Positions 19,503-27,575 of a DNA stretch of 64,000 nt are shown here, one piece after another. The notes under the pieces were generated by a model. The model did not search any database, was not told where the DNA came from, and saw only the letters and a list, made by a program, of their open reading frames with translations. The DNA comes from Aggregatimonas sangjinii (GTDB lineage: Bacteria > Bacteroidota > Bacteroidia > Flavobacteriales > Flavobacteriaceae). The DNA is taken from NCBI RefSeq assembly GCF_005943945.1, contig NZ_CP040710.1:2119001-2183000 (forward strand), in the 5' to 3' direction. The position numbers were made by a program, and so were the translations under genes. Each line of letters begins with the position of its first letter. Position 1 is the stretch's first letter.

Positions 19503-19606
19503 ACTAAAAAGAGCTTCATCCGAACGGACAAAGCTCTTTTACGAGAACACTATATGAAAATGAAAAAACTTATATTTAATTATGAGAATATCCTTTAATA
19601 GAATAC
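19503..19606 (-). ncRNA. candidate small RNA downstream of the LytTR regulator gene
   Basis: Predicted only from signals. A triple 21-bp repeat (19648-19698) and a -7-like box (19611-19618) are followed, on the minus strand, by about 100 nt without a usable ORF and then a strong intrinsic terminator (19507-19540) with a T-rich tail. The regulator gene upstream has its own terminator at 19701-19726, so this interval is separated from it. The start at about 19606 is estimated from the -7 box. Expression is not shown. Confidence 0.4.
19507..19540 (-). terminator. intrinsic terminator (candidate sRNA end)
   Basis: Perfect 10-bp stem AAAAGAGCTT / AAGCTCTTTT with a 14-nt loop. On the minus strand the stem is followed by a short T run. 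It is placed to end a transcript coming from about 19606. Confidence 0.65.
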
Positions 19607-19610
19607 CTGC

Positions 19611-19618
19611 ACAATATA
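19611..19618 (-). promoter_or_regulatory. weak -7-like element of the candidate sRNA
   Basis: Minus-strand TATATTGT differs from TAnnTTTG at the last two positions. It is listed because its distance to the repeat array (29 nt) equals that in the kinase promoter. Confidence 0.3.
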
Positions 19619-19647
19619 GGCGCTATGATACTTCTCTAGAATAAAAT

Positions 19648-19698
19648 GTTGTGAAGTTGATAAAAAACGTGGTGAAACTATAGGCTTTTGTGGTGAAC
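19648..19698 (-). promoter_or_regulatory. three direct repeats at 21-bp period (candidate LytTR array)
   Basis: Plus-strand GTTGTGAAG (19648-19656), GTGGTGAAA (19669-19677) and GTGGTGAAC (19690-19698) start exactly 21 bp apart. The minus-strand consensus is GTTCACCAC. The array stands between the regulator gene terminator and the candidate sRNA. Confidence 0.6.
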
Positions 19699-19700
19699 GA

Positions 19701-19726
19701 AAAAGGCGCTCGATCGAGCGCCTTTT
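19701..19726. terminator. perfect palindrome terminator after the LytTR regulator gene
   Basis: A 26-bp perfect palindrome centred on CTCGATCGAG, with A and T runs at its ends. It can end transcription in either direction; it lies 21 bp past the stop of the regulator gene. Confidence 0.75.
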
Positions 19727-19747
19727 AAGTTGTTGAAATTAACATTT

Positions 19748-20503
19748 TTACGAGTTCATTGCAGATATTATAAACTCCTTAAATTCTTTTGAAATCGGTA
19801 TTAGGTTATTGTTGATCATAATATCCTTTGAATTGATAGCATCAATATGATCTACATTCACTATATACGATTTATGGGCTCGATAAAACTTGTGTTTTGG
19901 CAGTTTCTCAAGATAGTCTTTCAAAGGTGAACGTACCAAGAATTTTTTATCGACCGTATTTACTTCAAGGTAAACGTTATCCGCTTTGATAAATTGAATG
20001 TCACCAAATTGAATACGGTAGTACAGGTGTTGTTTTTTAACAAAAATGGAATCCTTTAGGACAGAATTACTGACCGCAATGTCCTCTTCTTGCATTGCCG
20101 AACTACCCCCGCCGCTCTTATCGGAACGGATAAAATTGGATAAGGCAATTTCTATTGAGGTATATAAATCTTGCTGTTCGAAAGGTTTTACCAAGTATCC
20201 ATTGGGTTTAACAGTCTTCGCATTTTCTACGGTAGCCCGATCGGAATTTGAAGTAACGAAAATGAATGGAATATCATAATTTTCCCTGATATGCTTCCCA
20301 AGATCGATACCCGTTTTGTCGGAAGCGAGAATTATGTCGATCAACACTAAATCAACTTGCTGCGTTTTTAATACTTCTTCGGCCTGTTCGTAAACAATAA
20401 CATTGTCAACGATTTCGTAGCCGATTTCTTCGAGCATCGATTGCATGTCGTCGGCAATGATAACATTGTCTTCTACGATTAGGATTTTAATAGGTTGTTC
20501 CAA
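19748..20503 (-). CDS. LytTR family response regulator
   Basis: A 251-residue two-component regulator. The receiver domain (about 5-120) has the acidic pair ED at 11-12, phospho-acceptor Asp56 in DLVLIDI, and VKPF near 107-110. The LytTR DNA-binding domain follows (about 150-250) with YRAHKSYIVNVDHI. LytTR domains bind pairs of about 9-bp direct repeats 21 bp apart, which is what is seen in four nearby promoters. It is the last gene of a SPOR-menA-regulator operon (27 bp after menA). Likely cognate sensor: the TPR kinase ending at 17157. Confidence 0.9.
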   Translation of the reverse strand: MEQPIKILIVEDNVIIADDMQSMLEEIGYEIVDNVIVYEQAEEVLKTQQVDLVLIDIILASDKTGIDLGKHIRENYDIPFIFVTSNSDRATVENAKTVKPNGYLVKPFEQQDLYTSIEIALSNFIRSDKSGGGSSAMQEEDIAVSNSVLKDSIFVKKQHLYYRIQFGDIQFIKADNVYLEVNTVDKKFLVRSPLKDYLEKLPKHKFYRAHKSYIVNVDHIDAINSKDIMINNNLIPISKEFKEFIISAMNS

Positions 20504-20530
20504 GGTGGTTATGTTTAGTTAGTAATAAAT

Positions 20531-21439
20531 TTACAAAAAATTGTTGCAACTGATAAACAGTAGTACGGCCAAAAGAAAAGTGCTCAGGGCCAATTTCTTA
20601 AGTTCGGGATCGAAAGACTCGGGCTCTTTAATCGTATATATTTTTCTTAGATGAAACAATATGGGCAAAAACGCAAGTAGGGGTACGAATTGAACCATAC
20701 GGTTGGCATAGGAGACCAAAAAACCGATGATGCACAAGAATGAAACGCCCAATAGCCCGTAATGGTATATTTTACCGCGGGCTAGTCCCATTTTAACAAT
20801 CAAGGTGTTCTTTCCTACCTTCTTGTCGGACTCAAAATCCCTCAAATTGTTCAGGTTTAAAACTCCGGTACTCAGGGCACCTATTGCGATTGCCGGCATC
20901 ACGGCTACCGCCGTAACTGTCTTCGTATATAAAAACATAGTCCCTAAAACAGCCAATATTCCAAAAAACAAAAAAACGAATATATCACCAAGACCCCTAT
21001 ACCCATAAGCCCTCTCACCAACAGTATATTTTATTGCTGCCCAAATACTCAATATCCCTAAACTAAGGAAGACCAAGACCAGCAGCAGATTTTCGGTACC
21101 AAAAGCCCTATAAATCAGGATAATTACCAAAGTCAAGCTAATGAATGCGGAAAGTATGATTCCGTTCTTGAGTTCGGTACTGCTTAATAAACCGCTTTGC
21201 ATCGCCCTTTTCGGACCGATACGATCTTCATTATCCGTTCCTTTTACTCCATCGCCATAATCATTTGCGAAATTGGAGGTTACCTGAAATGCTATCGTCG
21301 TCAACAAAGCCAGAAAAAGAATTGTTATATCGTTTGCTTTATAAAAATTCGCCAGCGCCGTACCCGTAATCACGCCGGATACGGATAGTGGAAGTGTACG
21401 CAACCTAGCAGCATTTAGCCAAGCTTTTAGTTTTCGCAC
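20531..21439 (-). CDS. menA: 1,4-dihydroxy-2-naphthoate polyprenyltransferase
   Basis: A 302-residue UbiA-family membrane enzyme that attaches the prenyl tail to 1,4-dihydroxy-2-naphthoate. The first polyprenyl-diphosphate/Mg site is NFANDYGDGVKGTD near residue 56-69; the second aspartate-rich motif is NLNNLRDFESDKKVGK near 195-210. About eight membrane helices. The start is a GTG that overlaps the TAG stop of the SPOR gene by one base, implying coupled translation. Confidence 0.9.
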   Translation of the reverse strand: MRKLKAWLNAARLRTLPLSVSGVITGTALANFYKANDITILFLALLTTIAFQVTSNFANDYGDGVKGTDNEDRIGPKRAMQSGLLSSTELKNGIILSAFISLTLVIILIYRAFGTENLLLVLVFLSLGILSIWAAIKYTVGERAYGYRGLGDIFVFLFFGILAVLGTMFLYTKTVTAVAVMPAIAIGALSTGVLNLNNLRDFESDKKVGKNTLIVKMGLARGKIYHYGLLGVSFLCIIGFLVSYANRMVQFVPLLAFLPILFHLRKIYTIKEPESFDPELKKLALSTFLLAVLLFISCNNFL

Positions 21440-22038
21440 TAATTAGGATCTTCTATTTGTAGCCGTTTGCCATCTTTGTAAGATGCTACAAAGGCATCTT
21501 GAAAGCCAATATCGACTAGCTGCTCCCTAAAACGCTGAGCCTCTTGTAGTGTTCCGAAATTACCCAATGAATAAGAGAAAAAAGGATTTGTCTTTACGAA
21601 CATGGTATTGGTCAAAGCTTCCGAAGCCAAGGTAATATTATTGTCGACGAACGATTTGACCTGCACGGAGTAAATTTTCTCCTTCTCCAGGAATTCTTTT
21701 GCCAGATAGTATTCCTTGACTAAGCTAAGTTCTTCGTTCTGTGTTTTCAGATTGTCCATTCGAGATTTAATGGCCTCCAGGCTATCAAGGTCTGAAAGCA
21801 CATATTGATCTTGAGCACCATAGTTTGTCTGGCTTAAACCTGCCGTAAACGAAGTAATGGCCAATGTACCTATTAAAAAGAGGCCCGTAATACCGGCGAG
21901 TACGTTTCGTTGAACCTTATTTTTTTTTAACTCCTTATTTTTGAATTTAATCTGATCCAAAAGCCTTTCATTGATTATCTGGGCTTTGTCGATATCTTTA
22001 TGGAGTTCTAACAAGTCACTTTCCTCAATAAATGGCAT
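21439..22038 (-). CDS. SPOR-domain-like inner membrane protein
   Basis: A 199-residue protein: cytoplasmic helical N-terminus (1-45), one membrane helix about 46-68, an extracytoplasmic coiled coil about 80-120, and a C-terminal SPOR-like fold about 120-195 (YSVQVKSF, FSYSLGNFGTLQEAQRFREQL). SPOR domains bind denuded peptidoglycan glycans at division sites. The assignment is by pattern only. First gene of the operon with menA and the LytTR regulator, so the repeats at 22115-22166 would control all three. Confidence 0.65.
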   Translation of the reverse strand: MPFIEESDLLELHKDIDKAQIINERLLDQIKFKNKELKKNKVQRNVLAGITGLFLIGTLAITSFTAGLSQTNYGAQDQYVLSDLDSLEAIKSRMDNLKTQNEELSLVKEYYLAKEFLEKEKIYSVQVKSFVDNNITLASEALTNTMFVKTNPFFSYSLGNFGTLQEAQRFREQLVDIGFQDAFVASYKDGKRLQIEDPN

Positions 22039-22066
22039 GAGCTGATTTTTAAGGGGATTTACCCGA

Positions 22067-22074
22067 TAAAGTTA
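22067..22074 (-). promoter_or_regulatory. candidate -7 element of the SPOR-menA-regulator operon
   Basis: Minus-strand TAACTTTA, one base from TAnnTTTG, about 29 nt before the ATG. A TTTTGG run lies immediately upstream. Confidence 0.45.
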
Positions 22075-22114
22075 ACCAAAACTCGGAAAGTGTCATAAAA
22101 TTACAGGGGCAATT

Positions 22115-22166
22115 GTTGTAAAACTGCTCGTTTTAGTGGTATAATTTCCGATAAATGATGTCAAAC
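22115..22166 (-). promoter_or_regulatory. three 21-bp-spaced repeats before the SPOR-menA-regulator operon
   Basis: Plus-strand GTTGTAAAAC (22115-22124), GTGGTATAAT (22136-22145) and the weaker GATGTCAAAC (22157-22166) start 21 bp apart. On the minus strand the proximal pair again reads ACCAC-N16-ACAACA. The gap to the -7 box is 40 nt, one helical turn more than at the kinase and candidate sRNA promoters. Confidence 0.55.
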
Positions 22167-22198
22167 GTCGATTTTAAAATAAAAATCTAGGTATTTTA

Positions 22199-23038
22199 TC
22201 AGTTTTTTTCTACAAGATGAATGCCATCTTGTTTGATTTCGATTTGTCTTGCCTTGTACAACGTACCCACTCCTTTTTTGAACGTTTTTTTACTCATACC
22301 CAATATTCTGGAAATCTCTTTCGGGTCCGATTTGTCATGTAATGCCAAGAATCCTCCACTTTCTTTCAATAATTTCTGAATCTTTTTTGCGGTAGGCTCT
22401 AAGACTTTTTGACCTTGTGGTTGGAGGGAAATATCCAATTTGTTATCGGGCCTAATCGTTTTTATGTACCCCTCCATTCGTTGACCGACGGCCATATGCT
22501 GAAAAATCTCGCTAGAAAACACCAGACCCTTATGGCGGTCGTTCACAATCACTTCCCATCCTAGATCCGTCAATCTGGTAACCAATAATGAAACCTTATC
22601 CCCCGTTCGCACGGATAGTTCATCGTTGCTCAGGAACTTATCTATCTTATTGGAAGCTACCAAACGAAACGAAATATCATCCAAATAGCAATACACCACA
22701 TACCACTGGCCCTCTTTCATCTTTTCCCGTTGCTCACGAAAGGGCACAAACAAATGTTTCTCTAGACCCCAATCCAAAAAAGCCCCAATCTGATTCACTT
22801 CCACAACTTTTAAGAAACCAAACTCGTTGCGTTTCATAAACGGCGTAAGGCTTGTTGCTACGGGACGCTCATCAAAATCCAAATAACAAAAAACGTTCAA
22901 CTCCTCGCCTATTTCAAAAACCTTGGGAACGTATTTATTGGGTAATAAAATCTCTGCACCGGTTTCACTTTCCAGAAAAAGCCCAGGACTAGTGTCCCGG
23001 ACTATTTTTAATGTATTGTAATTCCCTAATTCGATCAT
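22199..23038 (-). CDS. S1-type RNA-binding protein, CvfB family
   Basis: A 279-residue cytoplasmic protein with tandem S1/OB-like beta-barrel modules in residues 1-210 (GLFLESETGAEILLP, GFLKVVEVNQIGAFLDWGL, VFSSEIFQHMAVGQRMEGYI) and a winged-helix C-terminus about 215-279 (DPKEISRILGMSKKTFKKG). This layout is that of CvfB, an RNA-binding regulator in Firmicutes. The role in Bacteroidota is not established. It is separated by an intrinsic terminator from the DUF2853 gene upstream. Confidence 0.8.
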   Translation of the reverse strand: MIELGNYNTLKIVRDTSPGLFLESETGAEILLPNKYVPKVFEIGEELNVFCYLDFDERPVATSLTPFMKRNEFGFLKVVEVNQIGAFLDWGLEKHLFVPFREQREKMKEGQWYVVYCYLDDISFRLVASNKIDKFLSNDELSVRTGDKVSLLVTRLTDLGWEVIVNDRHKGLVFSSEIFQHMAVGQRMEGYIKTIRPDNKLDISLQPQGQKVLEPTAKKIQKLLKESGGFLALHDKSDPKEISRILGMSKKTFKKGVGTLYKARQIEIKQDGIHLVEKN

Positions 23039-23086
23039 AGCACAAAAGTACTCTTAAAATGGCAATTGACATCTTCCAAAATATGC

Positions 23087-23114
23087 AAAAAAAAATCCCG
23101 CCATATAGGCGGGA
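23087..23114 (-). terminator. intrinsic terminator after the DUF2853 gene
   Basis: Stem TCCCGCC / GGCGGGA with a 5-nt loop; on the minus strand it is followed by nine T residues. It ends the transcript that includes the DUF2853 gene. Confidence 0.85.
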
Positions 23115-23135
23115 CCGTCTTGTTTTAAATGCTGT

Positions 23136-23477
23136 CTATTTGTAGACGGCTGCTTTGTTAAAGTGTTTGCACAATTGATAATAAATTACCGCTCTATGCT
23201 TGTTTCTGTTGGAAGTGCCATATTTCTCAACGACGCTTTTAATAGCGGACATCAATTCCGGGCTATCTTTCATACCTAATTTTTTGATCAGGTAGTTGTT
23301 TTTTACAGTTTCCAACTCTTTGTCGTCAGACCCGGATACTTTGGAGGCATCCAAATTGTAAATAGCAGGTCCTAAACCTACTGTAACTTTTGTCAACAAA
23401 TCCATATCTGCAGACTCACCGAATTTAGCCTTAATGTCAGCTGCGTATTCTTTGATCAAATCATCTCTTTTACTCAT
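23136..23477 (-). CDS. DUF2853 family protein
   Basis: A 113-residue soluble, helical protein beginning SKRDDLIKEYAADIKAKFGE, matching my memory of the DUF2853 family, with the C-terminal RAVIYYQLCKHFNK stretch. Function unknown. It begins 20 bp after the menD stop and is followed by a strong terminator, so it likely ends the menI-menF-menD transcript. Confidence 0.7.
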   Translation of the reverse strand: MSKRDDLIKEYAADIKAKFGESADMDLLTKVTVGLGPAIYNLDASKVSGSDDKELETVKNNYLIKKLGMKDSPELMSAIKSVVEKYGTSNRNKHRAVIYYQLCKHFNKAAVYK

Positions 23478-23497
23478 AATAGTTAGTGTTCTATATG

Positions 23498-25267
23498 TTA
23501 ACGGTTAATAAAAACCGAAGATATAAAATCAAAATAACCGAGCAAAATTTTATTGTTCTGTATTCTAGGTGTATTGATTTCCAATAATTTAGGTCTTGTC
23601 CCTTTATCGAAAAAGTTAGGCAAAAGCGCATTGAGGTCACTTAGTGCGGACACCTTTTGATACTTAAAATCGTACATTTTGCACAAATGTTTCGCGCTTA
23701 GGCCGTGTACGGTTTCAAAATACGTTTCAAAATTCTTACTGTCTTCCTTTCCCGGAAGTATCCTAAAAATACCTCCACCATTATTGTTCAGCAGTATAAT
23801 TCGGAAGTCTGATCGTACATAGTTGTTCCATAACGCATTGCTATCGTAGAAAAAACCCAAATCTCCGGTTATCAGAACAGTTGCATCCGTACTATACAAC
23901 GATGCTCCTATTGCGGTCGATGTGCTTCCGTCAATGCCACTAGTTCCCCGATTGCAGAACACCTTTAATGAGGTTGGCAGATCGTACAATTGCGCATAAC
24001 GAACGGTAGAACTATTTGCCAATTGTAAATGAGTATCTTCAGGTATGTTTTCTATGACACAATTAAAAGCTTTCATATCGCAAAACGAAATCTCACCTAA
24101 ATAATCTTTTCGTCGCGCCTCGTAAGCAATTTTCTTATTGTTCCAAAATCCAAAATAGCTGCTTTCTGCTGGAATGGTATTTGGTAAAAACTTCTTTAAA
24201 AAATCATTGGCATCCATCTTAATATGTCGCGAAAGACAGAAAAAAGTGTCAAAAGCACGAATGGGGTCGATATGCCAATGTCGCTTTGGTTGGTATTCCC
24301 GTAGAAATGCCTTGATTTTTTTGGAGACAACCAATCCCCCAAAGGTCAGGAGTACTTCAGGTTGTAATTTTTCGAATAGTTCTTGTGAATTCCCCAACCC
24401 TTCGATCGGGGCAATCAGACTATCAATACTAGGAAAGAATTTGGGATGATGTAAGTTAGACGTAGTTTCGGTCAATACGATGACCGAAGGGTCGTCGGCC
24501 ATCAAATTCAATACTTTCTGGTCTATGGTATCGGGCCAGTTCACCCCTACCAATACCATCTTGGTCTTAGATGCGTTCCAATCGGCAGCGAGGGCTTTAT
24601 AGTCGATTTCCGGAATCAATTGTTCTTGATAAGTAACAATGTTCGCCTGAACCGAGGGGGTTTCGATTTTATTGTACAAAGGTTCCTCTAGCCTAACATT
24701 GATGTGTATCGGTAATTTTGAGGTGATGGCAAGATTTAGGGCCTTGTTCAGCTCCCCGTCATTATAATCCTGTACCTGTCTTTGTAAAACCTCGGGGGGT
24801 TCTGTACCTAACCATTCGGGGCGGTATCGCCGAATTCTATCAGTCGCATGGGAAATATCTTGCCGTAAATCGGCGGAATAGCCTATATGCCTGTGAAAAA
24901 CATTGTCCTGTCGAATCGTTTGGCCATCACCCACGTCTATTTTATAAACCGGTCTGTCAGCAGACAATACGACCAGCGGAATATCACTATAGAAAGCCTC
25001 GGCAATAGCTGGGTAATAATTCAGCAAGGCACTTCCCGAGGTACATATCACTACCACTGGCTCTAACGATTGCTGGGCGATTCCCAAAGCGAAAAAAGCG
25101 GCACAGCGCTCATCTACGATACTAAAGCATTTAAAAAACGGATCTTCGGTGAAGCTAATAGTCAACGGCGCATTGCGTGAACCCGGTGAAATTACGATGT
25201 TCTTGATTTTTTTAGCCTTAAAATGCTGCGCTATAGATTGGGCAACCGGGATGCTGGAGTATATCAT
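23498..25267 (-). CDS. menD: 2-succinyl-5-enolpyruvyl-6-hydroxy-3-cyclohexene-1-carboxylate synthase
   Basis: ThDP enzyme of menaquinone synthesis joining 2-oxoglutarate to isochorismate. The N-terminal pyrimidine domain shows SPGSRNAPLTIS and TSGSALLNYYPA; the C-terminal ThDP site shows NRGTSGIDGSTSTAIG and ITGDLGFFYDSNAL. I start at ATG 25267 (MIYSSIPVAQ), which gives 589 residues in line with the family; the frame is open to 25303 but those residues look non-homologous. It lies 65 bp after menF in the same direction. Confidence 0.9.
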   Translation of the reverse strand: MIYSSIPVAQSIAQHFKAKKIKNIVISPGSRNAPLTISFTEDPFFKCFSIVDERCAAFFALGIAQQSLEPVVVICTSGSALLNYYPAIAEAFYSDIPLVVLSADRPVYKIDVGDGQTIRQDNVFHRHIGYSADLRQDISHATDRIRRYRPEWLGTEPPEVLQRQVQDYNDGELNKALNLAITSKLPIHINVRLEEPLYNKIETPSVQANIVTYQEQLIPEIDYKALAADWNASKTKMVLVGVNWPDTIDQKVLNLMADDPSVIVLTETTSNLHHPKFFPSIDSLIAPIEGLGNSQELFEKLQPEVLLTFGGLVVSKKIKAFLREYQPKRHWHIDPIRAFDTFFCLSRHIKMDANDFLKKFLPNTIPAESSYFGFWNNKKIAYEARRKDYLGEISFCDMKAFNCVIENIPEDTHLQLANSSTVRYAQLYDLPTSLKVFCNRGTSGIDGSTSTAIGASLYSTDATVLITGDLGFFYDSNALWNNYVRSDFRIILLNNNGGGIFRILPGKEDSKNFETYFETVHGLSAKHLCKMYDFKYQKVSALSDLNALLPNFFDKGTRPKLLEINTPRIQNNKILLGYFDFISSVFINR

Positions 25268-25332
25268 CACCACAAAAATACAACCCAAAGATGGTAAAAC
25301 CAATCGCTATGAAGGGGTTCTACAAATCGATT

Positions 25333-26451
25333 TTATCGAACGTTTTGCAGCACCTTGAGCATCGTACTGCTTTTGTTCACGGTCTCTTGCCATTCCTTTT
25401 CAGGAACGGAATCTACCGTAATACCGCCGCCAACGTAAATGAGTGCCTTATCTTCCAACAATTGCATACACCTTAAATTTACAAATAGCTCAGAGCAGCG
25501 CTTTACCGATTTGTACGCTTGGTTTTCCTGATTTTTTCGATTGGATGATCTTTGCTCCGTTCTTTTGAAATTAAGCTCACCCAGAAAGCCGGTGTAGAAC
25601 TGCCGATCGTAATTTTCCTGCTGTAGAATAAATTCTTTTGCGGCCATCAAAGGCAGGCCGCAAACGGCAGGTGTAGGGTGCAACGCCTCTATTATTTCCT
25701 GGAGACCGACAAGCGATTGCCCTGTGATTTTGGTGCGAAGGTGCAAAAGGATACCGGCACGTAGCGTTTCCACTCCCGAAGCACTAAGATTCGCTACTTT
25801 ACCATTCAGGGCTTTTTCAATGTAATCGGTTACTAAAGCCTGCTCTTCCAATTCCTTTGCACCCCATTCCGAAGCATTATCAGCTTGAAGCGCCTTGGTG
25901 CCGGCCAAAGACATGGTAGCAAACTCCTTATTTACAGTACGCAGGAGAATCTCGGGAGTAGCCCCCAACCACGTCCCCACTCCAGGATGATACCATAAAT
26001 AACAGAAGGCCGATGTATAGGAAGATAGCAAGTTTTCCAGCAGTTCAATCGGACTATCTTTCGCTTCAACCTGAAAACGTCTCGAAAGCACCACTTTCTT
26101 AAAATGCCCCTTTTTGATTTCCGAAATACCTTTTTGAACAAGTTGTATATGAAAATCACGCTGTGTTGAATCTACCTGAAATTTCGGGCTTGGTGGTACT
26201 ACTTTTGGTCTGTAATCGGTCGCAACGATCTTTTCGTGAAGAGGAATCAGAACGGCGTGGCCAATATCATCAAAAGGAGCAAAAATAAAGCCTTCGCTGC
26301 TGTAGTCAGAAATTTTATGGACCGTCGTTGAACTTTGAAAAATTCCAATCACAGCATCGGAATTCGGTTTGCGATATGCAACAAAGGGCAATCCATTTGC
26401 CAACTGTTCGTTGATTCGTGCCTTGAGTGCTGGAAACATTACAGTATTCAC
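25333..26451 (-). CDS. menF: isochorismate synthase
   Basis: Chorismate-binding enzyme, 372 residues, converting chorismate to isochorismate. The catalytic core is residues about 110-370, with VVLSRRFQV, LGATPEILL, SLAGTKAL, HPTPAVCGLP and YVGGGITVDS. The start is a GTG that overlaps the stop of the thioesterase gene by four bases (GTGA); an in-frame ATG at 26439 is the alternative start. Translation is probably coupled to the upstream gene. Confidence 0.9.
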   Translation of the reverse strand: MNTVMFPALKARINEQLANGLPFVAYRKPNSDAVIGIFQSSTTVHKISDYSSEGFIFAPFDDIGHAVLIPLHEKIVATDYRPKVVPPSPKFQVDSTQRDFHIQLVQKGISEIKKGHFKKVVLSRRFQVEAKDSPIELLENLLSSYTSAFCYLWYHPGVGTWLGATPEILLRTVNKEFATMSLAGTKALQADNASEWGAKELEEQALVTDYIEKALNGKVANLSASGVETLRAGILLHLRTKITGQSLVGLQEIIEALHPTPAVCGLPLMAAKEFILQQENYDRQFYTGFLGELNFKRTEQRSSNRKNQENQAYKSVKRCSELFVNLRCMQLLEDKALIYVGGGITVDSVPEKEWQETVNKSSTMLKVLQNVR

Positions 26452-26870
26452 TTTCTGGGCAAGGCGATTGTGGTCAATTTACAAACTGAGATGAGGTTCT
26501 CCTCGGCATCGGTAATCTTGATGTCCCATAATTGGGTCGTGCGGCCTTTATGAACAATAATGGCCTTCGCAAAGACTTCCCCTTCCCGTATGCTTTTGAC
26601 GTGATTTGCGGAAATCTCGATTCCGCGAACGAAAAAGTTCTGTCCATCCAAAAATACGTAGGAAGCGGTGCTACCAACACTTTCGGCAAGTGCGACCATG
26701 GCCCCGCCATGCAATACGCCATCGGGCTGATGCACTTTTGGGTTCACCGGCATTTTACCCACGAGAAAGTTCTCACCTACGTCTGTATATTCGATTTGCA
26801 AAGTCTCCATCATCGTATTTTTTGTAGATTCGTTACAAATCCGGAGTATTTTTTCTTTAGCGTCTTCCAT
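26448..26870 (-). CDS. menI: PaaI/MenI-type hotdog thioesterase (probable DHNA-CoA thioesterase)
   Basis: A 140-residue hotdog-fold acyl-CoA thioesterase. HGGAMVALAESVGSTAS near residues 55-71 is the PaaI-family motif with the catalytic Glu. Its four-base overlap with menF and position in the men cluster suggest that it hydrolyses 1,4-dihydroxy-2-naphthoyl-CoA before MenA. The gene symbol is therefore an inference from context; general acyl-CoA hydrolysis is possible. Confidence 0.78.
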   Translation of the reverse strand: MEDAKEKILRICNESTKNTMMETLQIEYTDVGENFLVGKMPVNPKVHQPDGVLHGGAMVALAESVGSTASYVFLDGQNFFVRGIEISANHVKSIREGEVFAKAIIVHKGRTTQLWDIKITDAEENLISVCKLTTIALPRK

Positions 26871-26928
26871 TTAAATCTTTTGATAAAAATACATATAATA
26901 AAACAACCTTTTTAAAGAGATTTACTTC

Positions 26929-27573
26929 ATGGCCCTACTCGAAAAACAAACCACATACACCAGCACGAACTCCTACGCCACCTTGAACAAACTCACCGCA
27001 CAGACAATGAATATTTGGATCGTGCTGCATGGCATAGGTTACCTGAGCCGCTATTTTTTAAGGTATTTTGACGAACTGGATGCCGCTCATAACTATATTA
27101 TCGCACCACAGGCCCCTTCGAAATATTATTTGAAAAATGAATATCGCCATGTAGGGGCGAGTTGGTTAACAAAAGAGAACACGCAACAGGAGATAGAAAA
27201 CGTTTTGGCCTATTTGGATGGTGTTATGGCGCAAGAGGATTTACCAGCGGATCGTAAGCTCATTATTCTGGGGTTTTCCCAGGGAGTTTCCATAGCGACA
27301 CGGTGGATGGCCAGTCGAAAGTTGCCCTTTAATCATCTGATACTGTATGCCGGTGGAATACCGAAGGAGCTTGTTCCTGAGGATTTCGACTTTCTGGATC
27401 AGCACAAAACGAAAGTTTCCGTATTAGTGGGCAACAAAGATGAATACCTGACCCCGGCTGTATTGCAAAAGGAGTCCGTTAGAATAGATGCGCTATTCAA
27501 GGGCCGTGCCGTACAAACGATATTCGAAGGAGGGCATGAAGTGAAGAAAGAACTGTTACATCAATTTGCATAG
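26929..27573 (+). CDS. phospholipase/carboxylesterase-like alpha/beta hydrolase
   Basis: A 214-residue cytoplasmic alpha/beta hydrolase. The nucleophile elbow GFSQGVS, the acid in VGNKDEYL and the histidine in FEGGHEV form a complete catalytic triad. LHGIGYLSRYFLR and IIAPQAPSKYY give the oxyanion region. This is the acyl-protein thioesterase/carboxylesterase group (YpfH-like); substrate unknown. Followed by the first GNAT gene after 2 bp, so likely cotranscribed with it. Confidence 0.82.
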   Translation: MALLEKQTTYTSTNSYATLNKLTAQTMNIWIVLHGIGYLSRYFLRYFDELDAAHNYIIAPQAPSKYYLKNEYRHVGASWLTKENTQQEIENVLAYLDGVMAQEDLPADRKLIILGFSQGVSIATRWMASRKLPFNHLILYAGGIPKELVPEDFDFLDQHKTKVSVLVGNKDEYLTPAVLQKESVRIDALFKGRAVQTIFEGGHEVKKELLHQFA

Positions 27574-27575
27574 CT

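Noticed and set aside
19554-19598. Mini-ORF MKMKKLIFNYENIL on the plus strand
   Set aside because: Fourteen codons in AT-rich DNA; the signals around it point to a minus-strand transcript.
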